Assembly: GCA_020161845.1 (NCBI GenBank)
Contig: JAIUNK010000010.1
Span: forward strand, 1-64,000
DNA length: 64,000 nt
Origin: Actinomycetota bacterium
GTDB lineage: Bacteria; Actinomycetota; Actinomycetes; Actinomycetales; Dermatophilaceae
Direction of reading: 5' to 3'
Shown: positions 39,015 through 46,217 of the stretch, piece after piece
How positions within the stretch are numbered: the stretch's first letter is position 1
Layout: every line of letters starts with the position of its first letter
Notes under the pieces: generated by a model
The model's database searches: none
Told to the model about the DNA's origin: nothing
What the model saw: only the letters and a program-made list of their open reading frames with translations
Position numbers and translations under genes: made by a program

Positions 39015-39662
39015 CTAGCCGCGGGAGTCCAACGACCCGATCCGCGACGGGGGCCAGTATCGGAAGAGTACGGGACCGATGACGTCGTCCACGCCCACCG
39101 TGCCACCGCCCGGCGAGCCGAGGTGCCACCGGGAATCGGCTGAGCGCGAACGATGGTCGCCCATCAGCCAGACCCGCCCGGCGGGCACGAGCACGTCGAA
39201 GCGTGTGTCGCTGGGGGCGTCGCCAGGGTAGACGTAGGGCTCCTGGAGGGCGGTGCCGTTGAGGGTCACCCGGCCCTGGGCGTCGCAGCAGGCGACCCGG
39301 TCTCCGCCCACCCCGATGACCCGCTTGACGTAGACATTGGCCGGATCGTGGCCCTCCATCGCGCCGACGGCGCGTTCCAGGGCGTTGGGCGCCACCCCGG
39401 TCACCGAACCCCAGGTGGTCCCGCCGTCGAAGACGACGACGTCGCCGCGGTGCACGTCACCGCCGCGCCACTTCGCGACGGCCACCCGGTCGCCGAGGCC
39501 GAGGGTGTTCTCCATGGATCCGGTCGGGATCGCATAGATGCCGAGCACGAGCACCCGGATCAGCACGCTGACGAGCAGCGCGATCAGCACGACGAGCCAG
39601 GTCGGCAGGTGGCGACGCGGCGTACGTTCCTGCGCGGCGGCCTGGTCGGCTGCCTCGGACAC
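39015..39662 (-). CDS. lepB: Signal peptidase I (second)
   Basis: 215-residue paralogue of the adjacent signal peptidase, with one N-terminal helix (LPTWLVVLIALLVSVLIRVLV). The catalytic Ser is in IPTGSMENTL, the Lys in VYVKRVIGVGGD, and GDHRSRSADSRW follows. Two adjacent type I signal peptidases between rplS and rnhB are common in actinobacteria and may differ in substrate preference. Confidence 0.95.
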   Translation of the reverse strand: MSEAADQAAAQERTPRRHLPTWLVVLIALLVSVLIRVLVLGIYAIPTGSMENTLGLGDRVAVAKWRGGDVHRGDVVVFDGGTTWGSVTGVAPNALERAVGAMEGHDPANVYVKRVIGVGGDRVACCDAQGRVTLNGTALQEPYVYPGDAPSDTRFDVLVPAGRVWLMGDHRSRSADSRWHLGSPGGGTVGVDDVIGPVLFRYWPPSRIGSLDSRG

Positions 39663-39677
39663 GGCGACCGGCTACGG

Positions 39678-40034
39678 TCAGCGGGTCGTGGTCTCGCGCT
39701 TCTCGCGGATCTTGGCGGCCTTGCCGCGCAGGTCGCGCAGGTAGTAGAGCTTCGCCCGACGGACGTCACCGCGGGTGACGATCTCGATCTTGTCGACCAC
39801 CGGGGAGTGCACCGGGAAGGTGCGCTCGACGCCGACCCCGAAGCTGACCTTGCGGACCGTGTACGTCTCGCCGACGCCACGCCCGTGCCGGCGGATGACG
39901 ACGCCCTGGAAGATCTGGATCCGGCTGCGGGTGCCTTCCACGACCTTGACGTGCACCTTCACGGTGTCGCCGGCGCGGAACGGCGGGATGTCGGAGCGGA
40001 GGCTGGCGGCGTCGACGGCGTCGAGCTTGTGCAT
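39678..40034 (-). CDS. rplS: 50S ribosomal protein L19
   Basis: 118-residue L19 located at the 30S-50S interface ([63 protein letters not shown]). Standard length. It has its own promoter-like motif 160 bases upstream, so it can be expressed apart from trmD. Confidence 0.98.
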   Translation of the reverse strand: MHKLDAVDAASLRSDIPPFRAGDTVKVHVKVVEGTRSRIQIFQGVVIRRHGRGVGETYTVRKVSFGVGVERTFPVHSPVVDKIEIVTRGDVRRAKLYYLRDLRGKAAKIREKRETTTR

Positions 40035-40193
40035 GGTGGAGTCACTTTCTCGGCGGTGCCACGGGTCACCCCGGGATGTCGATCTCGGGTCGCGCCGGCC
40101 ATTTCAGCCGCATGCGCCGACGCCCTAGCTTCTAGGCCGAACGGCTGCACATCCCCCCGTGGTAGGGGCCATCCAACGGGACCGGACGCGAGG

Positions 40194-40208
40194 ACCCATT
40201 GTGCCAGA
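40194..40208 (-). promoter_or_regulatory. Promoter motif upstream of rplS, identical to one upstream of rpsP
   Basis: On the minus strand TCTGGCACAATGGGT contains a -10-like CACAAT. The same 15 bases occur at 43254-43268 upstream of rpsP. No convincing -35 hexamer was found. The leader that follows contains a short CCTAG/CTAGG hairpin. Confidence 0.55.
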
Positions 40209-40255
40209 GCCCCCGCAACGCTCGGAAATCCCCTCGCAGTTGGGCGCCCCGCAGC

Positions 40256-41518
40256 TCACCCACGGGGCAGACGGGCCAGCATCTCGACGGTGCCCGGGTA
40301 GCGCGCCTCCCCGGGCAGCACCCGGAACCCCGCCTTGCGATACAGCCGCTGGTTGCGGACGCTGCGCGCGCCGGTGATGAGCCACGCGCGGCTGGCGGCC
40401 GGGTCCGCGTCGGCCAGACAGTGCGCCAACAGCGCCCTGCCGATGCCGCGCCCGACGAGGTCCGGGGCGACCACGAGCCGACCGACCTCCCAGGTGGCCG
40501 GCGCGTCCGCGGGATCCTCTCGCCACGCGACGAGCCGCCCGCGCACCGACCCCACCAGTCGATGGCTGACCGGGTCGCGCACCACCCAGGTGCGCCACGA
40601 CGCGCCCGGCGCCAGCGAGGTCTGCACCTGCGCCAGGGTCTCCACCAGCGGCGGGATCGTCAGGTCGTTGTTCGCCTGCGCCTCTACCACCCAACCCGCC
40701 CGCATCAGCGTGAACAGTTCCCCCGCGTCGCCGGGGATCGCGGGGCGCAGCGGCAGCGCCGGGGCGTCGGGACCGCCGCGCAGTACGGCGCTGGGCGCCA
40801 GGAGGTCGGGGCGCCGGGCCGCCGTACGGATCCGGCGTTGCTCCTCCCGCCACGCCGCGATGCCGCCGTGGTCGCCCGAGCGGAGCACGGGCGGTACGTC
40901 GTGCCCGCGCCAGCTCGGCGGCTTGGTGTAGACCGGATATTCCAACAGCCCGTCCGTGTGCGACTCCTCGGCCAGCGAGGCCTCGTTGCCGATCACGCCC
41001 GGGCGCAGTCGCGCGATCGCCTCGACCATGGCCAGGACCGCGACCTCGCCGCCGTTGAGCACATAGTCCCCCAGCGAGAGCACCCGCACCCGCCCCGGGC
41101 CGAGGCGCCCGCGGTACTCGTCGTACACCCGCTCGTCGATCCCCTCATACCGTCCGCACGCGAAGATCAGGTGCTCGGCTCGGGCCAACTGGTACGCCGT
41201 GGCTTGGGTGAACGGTTCCCCCCCGGGACTCGGCACGACCAGGACGGGACCGACGTCGGCGTCGGCGGCGTCGGGCACGGCAAGCGTCGACTCGGCGAGG
41301 ATCGCGTCCAGGGCCTCGCCCCACGGCTCCGGCCGCATGACCATGCCGGCCCCGCCGCCGTACGGAGTGTCGTCCACGGTCCGGTGCCGGTCGTGGGTGT
41401 GCGTGCGCAGGTCGTGCACCCGTACGTCGAGCAGGCCGTCGGCTCGGGCCTTCCCGATCAACGAGAGCTCCAGGGGGGCCAGATACTCCGGGAAGATCGT
41501 GACCACGTCGATGCGCAT
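40256..41518 (-). CDS. trmD: tRNA (guanine37-N1)-methyltransferase TrmD fused to a GNAT domain
   Basis: 420 residues. Residues 1-240 are TrmD (SPOUT trefoil-knot m1G37 methyltransferase): [51 protein letters not shown]-type end. Residues about 255-420 form a GNAT acetyltransferase domain with the acetyl-CoA loop at about 350-364 ([16 protein letters not shown]) and the C-terminal [13 protein letters not shown]. TrmD alone is about 240-280 residues, so the second domain is an in-frame fusion. The substrate of the acetyltransferase is unknown. Upstream is rimM (14 bases). Confidence 0.95.
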   Translation of the reverse strand: MRIDVVTIFPEYLAPLELSLIGKARADGLLDVRVHDLRTHTHDRHRTVDDTPYGGGAGMVMRPEPWGEALDAILAESTLAVPDAADADVGPVLVVPSPGGEPFTQATAYQLARAEHLIFACGRYEGIDERVYDEYRGRLGPGRVRVLSLGDYVLNGGEVAVLAMVEAIARLRPGVIGNEASLAEESHTDGLLEYPVYTKPPSWRGHDVPPVLRSGDHGGIAAWREEQRRIRTAARRPDLLAPSAVLRGGPDAPALPLRPAIPGDAGELFTLMRAGWVVEAQANNDLTIPPLVETLAQVQTSLAPGASWRTWVVRDPVSHRLVGSVRGRLVAWREDPADAPATWEVGRLVVAPDLVGRGIGRALLAHCLADADPAASRAWLITGARSVRNQRLYRKAGFRVLPGEARYPGTVEMLARLPRG

Positions 41519-41532
41519 CCGACCCGCGCCCC

Positions 41533-42117
41533 TCAGCCGCGGCTGTCGAGGTCGAACAGCCCGTCCGGGGCGTCGATGACGACGCATCCGCCGGCGACGT
41601 CCAGCACCGGCACGAGCGCCTCGACGAAGGGCACCAGACCGGTCCGGCCGTCGGTCAGGGCCACCTCGAGCCGATCCTGCGCCGCGCCGATCTGCAGCCC
41701 GGTCACCGTGCCGACGCGCGCGCCGCTCGGGTCGAAGACGGCCAGCCCGACGAGTTCGGACTCGTACCAACCGTCGGTCTCGTCCTGCGGCGACGCCATC
41801 AGCAGCCGGCCGCCACGCAGGGATTCGGCGGCGCTGCGGTCGGCGTAGCCCGCGAAGGCCAGCAGCCAGGTGCCGTTGTGCACCCGGACGGTCTCGATCG
41901 TCAGCTCGCTCGGCGCGGGTTGGTCGGTCTGGCCGGGTTGGCCGGGTTGGCGGGGTTGGCCGGGTCCCTCGGCGGGCCCGGGCCGATGCGGCAGGCCCGC
42001 CACGGCGTACGTCGCGCCGGACACGAGCCGCTCCTGCGGATTGTCCGTGTGCAACTGCACGGTCACCTCACCGCGCAGGCCGTGCGCCCGCCCGATCCGC
42101 GCCACCACCGTGTCCAC
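41533..42117 (-). CDS. rimM: Ribosome maturation factor RimM
   Basis: 194-residue 16S processing factor binding S19. The RimM N-terminal barrel ([22 protein letters not shown]) and PRC-barrel C-terminal half ([26 protein letters not shown]) are clear. Between them is a Pro/Gln/Gly linker built from a 9-base tandem repeat around 41931-41968. The GTG start follows AGGAGG. It lies between khpA and trmD. Confidence 0.95.
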   Translation of the reverse strand: MDTVVARIGRAHGLRGEVTVQLHTDNPQERLVSGATYAVAGLPHRPGPAEGPGQPRQPGQPGQTDQPAPSELTIETVRVHNGTWLLAFAGYADRSAAESLRGGRLLMASPQDETDGWYESELVGLAVFDPSGARVGTVTGLQIGAAQDRLEVALTDGRTGLVPFVEALVPVLDVAGGCVVIDAPDGLFDLDSRG

Positions 42118-42194
42118 CAGGCCTCCTCATGCGGCGAGGGGGTCCGACGGCGCGCGTCGTACCCCCTCGTCCCGCGTGCGGGCCGACCGGCCGC

Positions 42195-42437
42195 TCAACG
42201 CATCCGGTCGGTGTCGACGATGTCGACGCGCACGGACTTGCCGCCCGCGAGCGCCGTCATCACGGTTCGCAGCGCGCTGGCCGTCCGGCCGGACCGGCCG
42301 ATGACGCGGCCAAGGTCGTCCGGGTGCACTCGCACCTCGAGCACGTCGCCGCGGCGCAGTTCGCGGTGCCGGACGGCGACCTCCTCGTCGTGTTCGACGA
42401 TGCCTTTGACCAGATGCTCGAGGGCCTCCTCGAGCAC
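42195..42437 (-). CDS. khpA: KH-domain RNA-binding protein KhpA
   Basis: 80-residue single KH domain with the GxxG loop in VIGRSGRTASALRTVM. It is conserved between rpsP and rimM in Gram-positive bacteria and thought to act with KhpB/Jag on RNA. The start lies 2 bases after the rpsP stop, so the two are translationally coupled. Confidence 0.95.
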   Translation of the reverse strand: MLEEALEHLVKGIVEHDEEVAVRHRELRRGDVLEVRVHPDDLGRVIGRSGRTASALRTVMTALAGGKSVRVDIVDTDRMR

Positions 42438-42439
42438 GA

Positions 42440-43081
42440 TCAGGCCTCGCTCTTCTCGGCCGCCTCGGCGGCGGGAGCCTCGTCGGCCGGAGCCGGCTCA
42501 GCCGGAGTCTCCACCGCAGCAGCCTCGGCGCCGGGCGCGGCGACCTCGACCGTCGCGGTGCCCTCGGCGTCGTCGGCAGTGGCCTGCTCAACGACGTCGG
42601 CGGCGGCCGGCTGGGCGTCGGCCTCGGGCGCGCTGGCCTTCGGCTCCTCAGCCTTGGGCTCCTCGGCCTTGGGCTCCTCGGCCTTGGCGGCCTTCTTGCG
42701 GGTCGCCGGGCCCTGCTTGGCGTAGTCGTCGTCGGCCTTGCCCGCCGCGGCCATGGCCGCCTCGTAGAGATCCTTCTTGGACGGCTTGGTCGGCTGCGGC
42801 TTCAAGGTGCCCTCGGCACCCGGCTCGCCCTTGAACTTCTGCCAGTCGCCGGTCACCTTCAGCAGGGCTTGGACCTGCTCGGTGGGCTGAGCGCCGACGC
42901 CGAGCCAGTACTGCGCGCGCTCACTGTTGATGTCGATGACGCTGGGTTCGGCGGTGGGGTGGTACTTGCCGATCTCCTCGATGGCCCGGCCGTCCCGCTT
43001 GGTGCGGGAGTCCATGACGACGACGCGGTAGAACGGTGCGCGGATCTTGCCCATCCGCTTGAGGCGAATCTTGACGGCCAC
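42440..43081 (-). CDS. rpsP: 30S ribosomal protein S16 with long C-terminal extension
   Basis: Residues 1-85 are canonical S16 ([40 protein letters not shown]). About 130 further residues form a Lys/Ala/Glu-rich tail with a KAEEP repeat (three times) and then an acidic Ala-rich end. Total is 213 against about 85-160 in most bacteria. GTG at 43081 was chosen because it gives the family start MAVKIRL; a GTG four codons upstream overlaps the ribosome-binding site. It heads the rpsP-khpA-rimM-trmD operon. Confidence 0.96.
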   Translation of the reverse strand: MAVKIRLKRMGKIRAPFYRVVVMDSRTKRDGRAIEEIGKYHPTAEPSVIDINSERAQYWLGVGAQPTEQVQALLKVTGDWQKFKGEPGAEGTLKPQPTKPSKKDLYEAAMAAAGKADDDYAKQGPATRKKAAKAEEPKAEEPKAEEPKASAPEADAQPAAADVVEQATADDAEGTATVEVAAPGAEAAAVETPAEPAPADEAPAAEAAEKSEA

Positions 43082-43268
43082 GGGTGTGGTCACTCCTTGT
43101 ACGGTTCGTGAGGCACGGCGAGACCGGCAAAGACGTCAGACGACGTGGGCCGGGGTGCCGCAACTCGGGGTGTAGGCGCCCGAGATCCCGGCTGCGACGC
43201 ACATCGCTGCAGTTCACTGCAGGAGGCGGGCCACGGTCCGGGCGGGTACAGCCACCCATTGTGCCAGA
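43082..43268 (-). promoter_or_regulatory. rpsP promoter and leader
   Basis: The -10-like motif at 43254-43268 (TCTGGCACAATGGGT on the minus strand) is identical to that of rplS. The leader contains a 7-bp perfect inverted repeat, CTGCAGT/ACTGCAG, at 43207-43222. Confidence 0.55.
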
Positions 43269-43286
43269 CCCGCCGGCGCCGCCCGA

Positions 43287-43306
43287 CCACGCCGTACGTC
43301 GTGGGC
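43287..43306. repeat. Copy of dispersed CGTACG near-palindrome
   Basis: CCACGCCGTACGTCGTGGGC, upstream of the rpsP promoter and adjoining the hexamer array. Arms CCACG and CGTGG pair around CCGTACGT. Confidence 0.55.
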
Positions 43307-43313
43307 CGCTCAG

Positions 43314-43398
43314 CCCCACGCCCACGCCCCACGCCCACGCCCACGCCCACGCCCACCCACGCCCACGCCCACGCCCACGCCCACGCCCACGCCCACGC
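43314..43398. repeat. CCCACG hexamer array (G-quadruplex-prone on the minus strand)
   Basis: About 14 units of CCCACG with occasional CCCCACG or CCCA slips. The complementary strand reads GGGCGTGGGCGTGGG repeatedly, that is, G-triplets separated by three bases, the classic pattern for a G-quadruplex. It lies about 45 bases upstream of the rpsP promoter motif. After a GACACCTGACCGGACCGG segment the 72-bp elements begin. Confidence 0.9.
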
Positions 43399-43434
43399 GA
43401 CACCTGACCGGACCGGACCGCGGTCGCCACACGA

Positions 43435-43506
43435 GAGGCGCCTCTCCTTAAGCCGAGAGAACTCTCATCCAGACGAGAGCTCTCCCGCACCAACAGGAGG
43501 CGCCTC
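43435..43506. repeat. 72-bp palindrome-bounded element, copy A
   Basis: Begins and ends with the 10-bp palindrome GAGGCGCCTC. Inside is a hairpin with CTCTC and GAGAG arms around the loop ATCCAGAC, and outer arms CCGAGAG/CTCTCCCG. Copies C, D and F have exactly the same 72-base length. Confidence 0.9.
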
Positions 43507-43565
43507 GCCCCTGCGACGTCCCGCCCCTGCGACCGCCTGCTCCACGCTCACGCCGTACCGAACGA

Positions 43566-43637
43566 GAGGCGCCTCTCCTGCGGCCGGAGTCGTCACACGG
43601 TGAGGCGCCTCCCCTGCGGCCGGAGTCGTCACACGGT
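43566..43637. repeat. 36-bp tandem repeat, two units
   Basis: Two 36-base units, each starting with GAGGCGCCTC and continuing CTGCGGCCGGAGTCGTCACA, run directly into 72-bp copy C. The two units differ by one base. 36 is exactly half of 72, so the terminal palindrome keeps register across the cluster. Confidence 0.9.
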
Positions 43638-43709
43638 GAGGCGCCTCTCCTTAAACCGGGAGGACTCTCATCCAGACAAGAGCTCTCCCGAACCAACAGG
43701 AGGTGCCTC
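43638..43709. repeat. 72-bp palindrome-bounded element, copy C
   Basis: Near-identical to copy D; the right terminal palindrome has one change (GAGGTGCCTC). Contains GGGAG...CTCT, loop ATCCAGAC, AGAG...CTCCC arms. Confidence 0.9.
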
Positions 43710-43794
43710 GCCCCGGCGACGCCCCACGCCCACGCCAACGCCCTCGCGACACCTGACCGGACCGGACCGGACCGGACCGCGATCGCCGCAGGGT

Positions 43795-43866
43795 GAGGCG
43801 CCTCTCCTTAAACCGGGAGGACTCTCATCCAGACAAGAGCTCTCCCGAACCAACAGGAGGCGCCTC
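43795..43866. repeat. 72-bp palindrome-bounded element, copy D
   Basis: Identical to copy C except for one base. Preceded, like copy A, by a GACACCTGACCGGACCGG segment and followed by a CACGCTCACGCCGTACCG segment that also follows copy A. The repeated unit is therefore larger than 72 bases and has been shuffled. Confidence 0.9.
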
Positions 43867-43935
43867 ACCTCTGCGACGTCCGGCCCCGGCGACGTCCCGG
43901 CCCACGCTCACGCCGTACCGAACGAGAGGCGCCTC

Positions 43936-43971
43936 CGGTCGAGGTGTCGGGGTAGCCCGACACCTCGACCG
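43936..43971. terminator. Perfect 16-bp hairpin upstream of the histidine kinase gene
   Basis: CGGTCGAGGTGTCGGG and its exact complement flank the loop GTAG. It directly follows a fifth GAGGCGCCTC (43926-43935) and ends 51 bases before the kinase ATG. It could insulate the two-component operon from the repeat cluster or act in its leader; there is no T-tract. Confidence 0.7.
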
Positions 43972-44022
43972 GCCAGGCTGCGGGATAGTGTGACCCACCT
44001 GCCGATTCCTAGCGTTGACGCC

Positions 44023-45360
44023 ATGACCAGCACCATCGTCCCGGCCCCGCCGGAGGTAGCCATGTCCCGCGACCGCCTGCGTGCCCTGTTGCGACGCACC
44101 CTGCGCGAATCGGGATACCTCCTGGCCAGCTGGCCGATCCTGATGGCCGCGTTCGTCGTCGTGATCACCCTGTTCTCGATGGGGATCGGCATGGTGATCA
44201 TCTGGATCGGCGTGCCCCTCCTGATCGCCACCGTCGGCGCGGCGCGAGCCTTCGCCGTGGCCGAGCGCGGCCTCCAGCGGCACCTGCTCGGTCAGGACCC
44301 TGCCCCGGGGAGTTACCGGCGCCGCGGCCCGGACGAATCGTTCGTCCGGCACGCCCTGGGCCTGTTCACCCATCCGCAGTCCTGGATCGACGTCGGGTTC
44401 AGCCTCTTCGCCTGGTGCGTGGCCGTCATCACCTGGTCGCTGACCATCGCCTGGTGGTCGGCGGCCGTGGGCGGGATCACCGCGCCGATCTGGGCGCTGT
44501 TCACCGACCAGCGCATCCGCTTCTGGGGGATCCCGACCGACTTTGGCCCGGGCGACTGGCTCCTGGAGATCCTCGCCCATCTGTGCATCGGACTCGTGGC
44601 CCTGGTCACCCTGCCCTGGGTGGTGCACGCCCTGGCGACGCTGCAGTCTTCGCTGTTCGGCGCCGTATTGGGCGCCCGGGGACTGCAGGAGCAGGTCGAG
44701 CACCTGCAGACCAGCCGCACCGCGGCCCGGGATGCCGAGGCCGCCTCGCTGCGCAAGCTGGAGCGCGACCTGCACGACGGCCCCCAGCAGCGCCTCGTCC
44801 GCCTCCAGATGGACCTCGGCCGCGCCCTGCACCAGGTCGACGAGGACCCCGCCAAGGCCCGCGCCGCGATGGAGTCCTCGCTGGACCAGGCCCACCAAAC
44901 CCTGGAGGAGCTGCGCAACCTCTCCCGCGGGATCGCCCCGCCGATCCTCATCGACCGCGGTCTCGTCGCCGCCCTGGAGGAGCTGACCACGCGCAGCGCC
45001 ATCCCGGTCACGTTCGCGACGAACCTGCCGCGCGACCGGCGCTCCGAGGAGATCCCGGCCCGCGTCCAGGACGGCGCCTTCTACGTCGTCTCCGAGGCCT
45101 TGACCAACGCGGCCAAGCACTCCGGCGCGGCCCACGCCGAGGTCGAGGTGCACTTCGGCGAGGGCATTCTGCGGGTCACCGTGCGCGACGACGGCCGCGG
45201 CGGCGCGGCGTACGGCGGGAGCGCCTCCGCCCTCGCCCACCCGGGGGGAACCGGGCTGCTCGGCCTGCGCGACCGCCTCGCCGGTCTCGACGGGAGCCTG
45301 GACGTGTACTCCCCTGTCGGCGGCCCCACGGTGCTCACCGCGATCCTGCCCTGCGAGTGA
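44023..45360 (+). CDS. NarL-type sensor histidine kinase
   Basis: 445 residues. The N-terminal sensor is a membrane domain with four hydrophobic stretches (WPILMAAFVVVITLFSMGIG; MVIIWIGVPLLIATVG; FAWCVAVITWSLTIAWW; LCIGLVALVTLP), like the PF13796-type sensor found in actinobacterial kinases. The HisKA_3 phosphoacceptor is in LERDLHDGPQQRLVRLQ; the ATPase N-box is VVSEALTNAAKHSGA, with VRDDGRGG and GTGLLGLRDRL. The ligand is unknown. The response regulator follows 19 bases later. Confidence 0.95.
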   Translation: MTSTIVPAPPEVAMSRDRLRALLRRTLRESGYLLASWPILMAAFVVVITLFSMGIGMVIIWIGVPLLIATVGAARAFAVAERGLQRHLLGQDPAPGSYRRRGPDESFVRHALGLFTHPQSWIDVGFSLFAWCVAVITWSLTIAWWSAAVGGITAPIWALFTDQRIRFWGIPTDFGPGDWLLEILAHLCIGLVALVTLPWVVHALATLQSSLFGAVLGARGLQEQVEHLQTSRTAARDAEAASLRKLERDLHDGPQQRLVRLQMDLGRALHQVDEDPAKARAAMESSLDQAHQTLEELRNLSRGIAPPILIDRGLVAALEELTTRSAIPVTFATNLPRDRRSEEIPARVQDGAFYVVSEALTNAAKHSGAAHAEVEVHFGEGILRVTVRDDGRGGAAYGGSASALAHPGGTGLLGLRDRLAGLDGSLDVYSPVGGPTVLTAILPCE

Positions 45361-45379
45361 ATCGGGCAGGATCGGGGAC

Positions 45380-46021
45380 ATGAGCCTGCGCATCGTCCTC
45401 GCCGACGACTCGGTGCTGCTGCGGGAGGGTCTGGAACTGATCCTGACCGACGCGGGGCACCGGGTGGTCGGCCGGGCCGCGGACGGCCCGAGCGCCATCG
45501 CGACCGTCCTCGCCGAACGCCCCGACCTGGCCATCCTGGACGTACGGATGCCGCCCAGCCATCGGGACGAGGGCATGCGCGCGGCCGCCGCCATTCGCGC
45601 GCAGTGGGCGGCGGCGCCGCTGCTGATCCTGAGCCAGTACGTCGAACGAAGCTACGCCCGCGACCTCGTGGGGCCGGCGTTCGGTTATCTGCTCAAGGAC
45701 CGCGTCAGTGACATCCCCGCGTTCCTGACCGCGGTGCAGACGGTCGCCACCGGGGGCACGGTGATCGACCCCCAGGTGGTCGCCCAGTTCCTGGCGAGCC
45801 CGGCCGCCTCGCCGGTGGACGCGCTGACCCCCCGGGAGCGGGAGGTGCTGGGGCTGATGGCGCAGGGTCTCGGCAACGCCGCCATCGCCGCCCGCCTGGT
45901 CCTTACCGAGGGCGCCATCGAGAAGCACACCCAGCGCATCTTCGCCAAGCTTGCCCTGGATCCCGGCTCCGACCAGCACCGCCGCGTGGTCGCCGTGCTG
46001 GCCTACCTGGACCAGGGCTAG
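45380..46021 (+). CDS. NarL/LuxR-type response regulator
   Basis: 213 residues: a receiver domain with acidic pair ADDS, phosphoacceptor Asp in LAILDVRMPP, and Lys in YLLKDRV; then a LuxR-type helix-turn-helix (LTPREREVLGLMAQGLGNAAIAARL, TEGAIEKHTQRIFAKL). It is the cognate partner of the upstream kinase. A second, truncated regulator gene whose 3' end closely resembles this one lies at 49941-50090. Confidence 0.96.
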   Translation: MSLRIVLADDSVLLREGLELILTDAGHRVVGRAADGPSAIATVLAERPDLAILDVRMPPSHRDEGMRAAAAIRAQWAAAPLLILSQYVERSYARDLVGPAFGYLLKDRVSDIPAFLTAVQTVATGGTVIDPQVVAQFLASPAASPVDALTPREREVLGLMAQGLGNAAIAARLVLTEGAIEKHTQRIFAKLALDPGSDQHRRVVAVLAYLDQG

Positions 46022-46030
46022 GGCTGGGGA

Positions 46031-46102
46031 GAGGCGCCTCCTGCGGGGCCGAGACGACTCTCATTCACACGAGAGTTCTCCCGGGCGGACGAGAGGCGCC
46101 TC
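46031..46102. repeat. 72-bp palindrome-bounded element, copy F
   Basis: More diverged copy, 9 bases after the response-regulator stop. Same length and both GAGGCGCCTC ends; inner hairpin CTCTC-ATTCACAC-GAGAG. The loop differs from A/C/D (ATCCAGAC) while the stem bases are kept, which suggests structure matters. Elements therefore lie on both sides of the two-component system. Confidence 0.88.
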
Positions 46103-46217
46103 CCCTTGCAGCACAGCAGCGCACCTCCCAGGGCACCTCGCACCGCCCCCATGCCAGCACAATGCCCACCGCACACGGCGTACCGGCTGGTTGCACCCAA
46201 CAATCTGCGCCCGCGGC

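Noticed and set aside
43314-43398. CRISPR-like repeat array
   Set aside because: The period is only 6 bases with no spacers, and no cas genes are near; it is a microsatellite.
43435-43866. CRISPR array formed by the 72-bp elements
   Set aside because: Distances between copies are irregular, intervening sequence is itself repeated, and the elements are long and palindromic, unlike CRISPR repeats.
45951-46217. N-terminal part of the frame running into the truncated lyase
   Set aside because: It is out-of-frame response-regulator sequence plus the 72-bp element; the lyase similarity starts only at 46218, so it is not a fusion protein.
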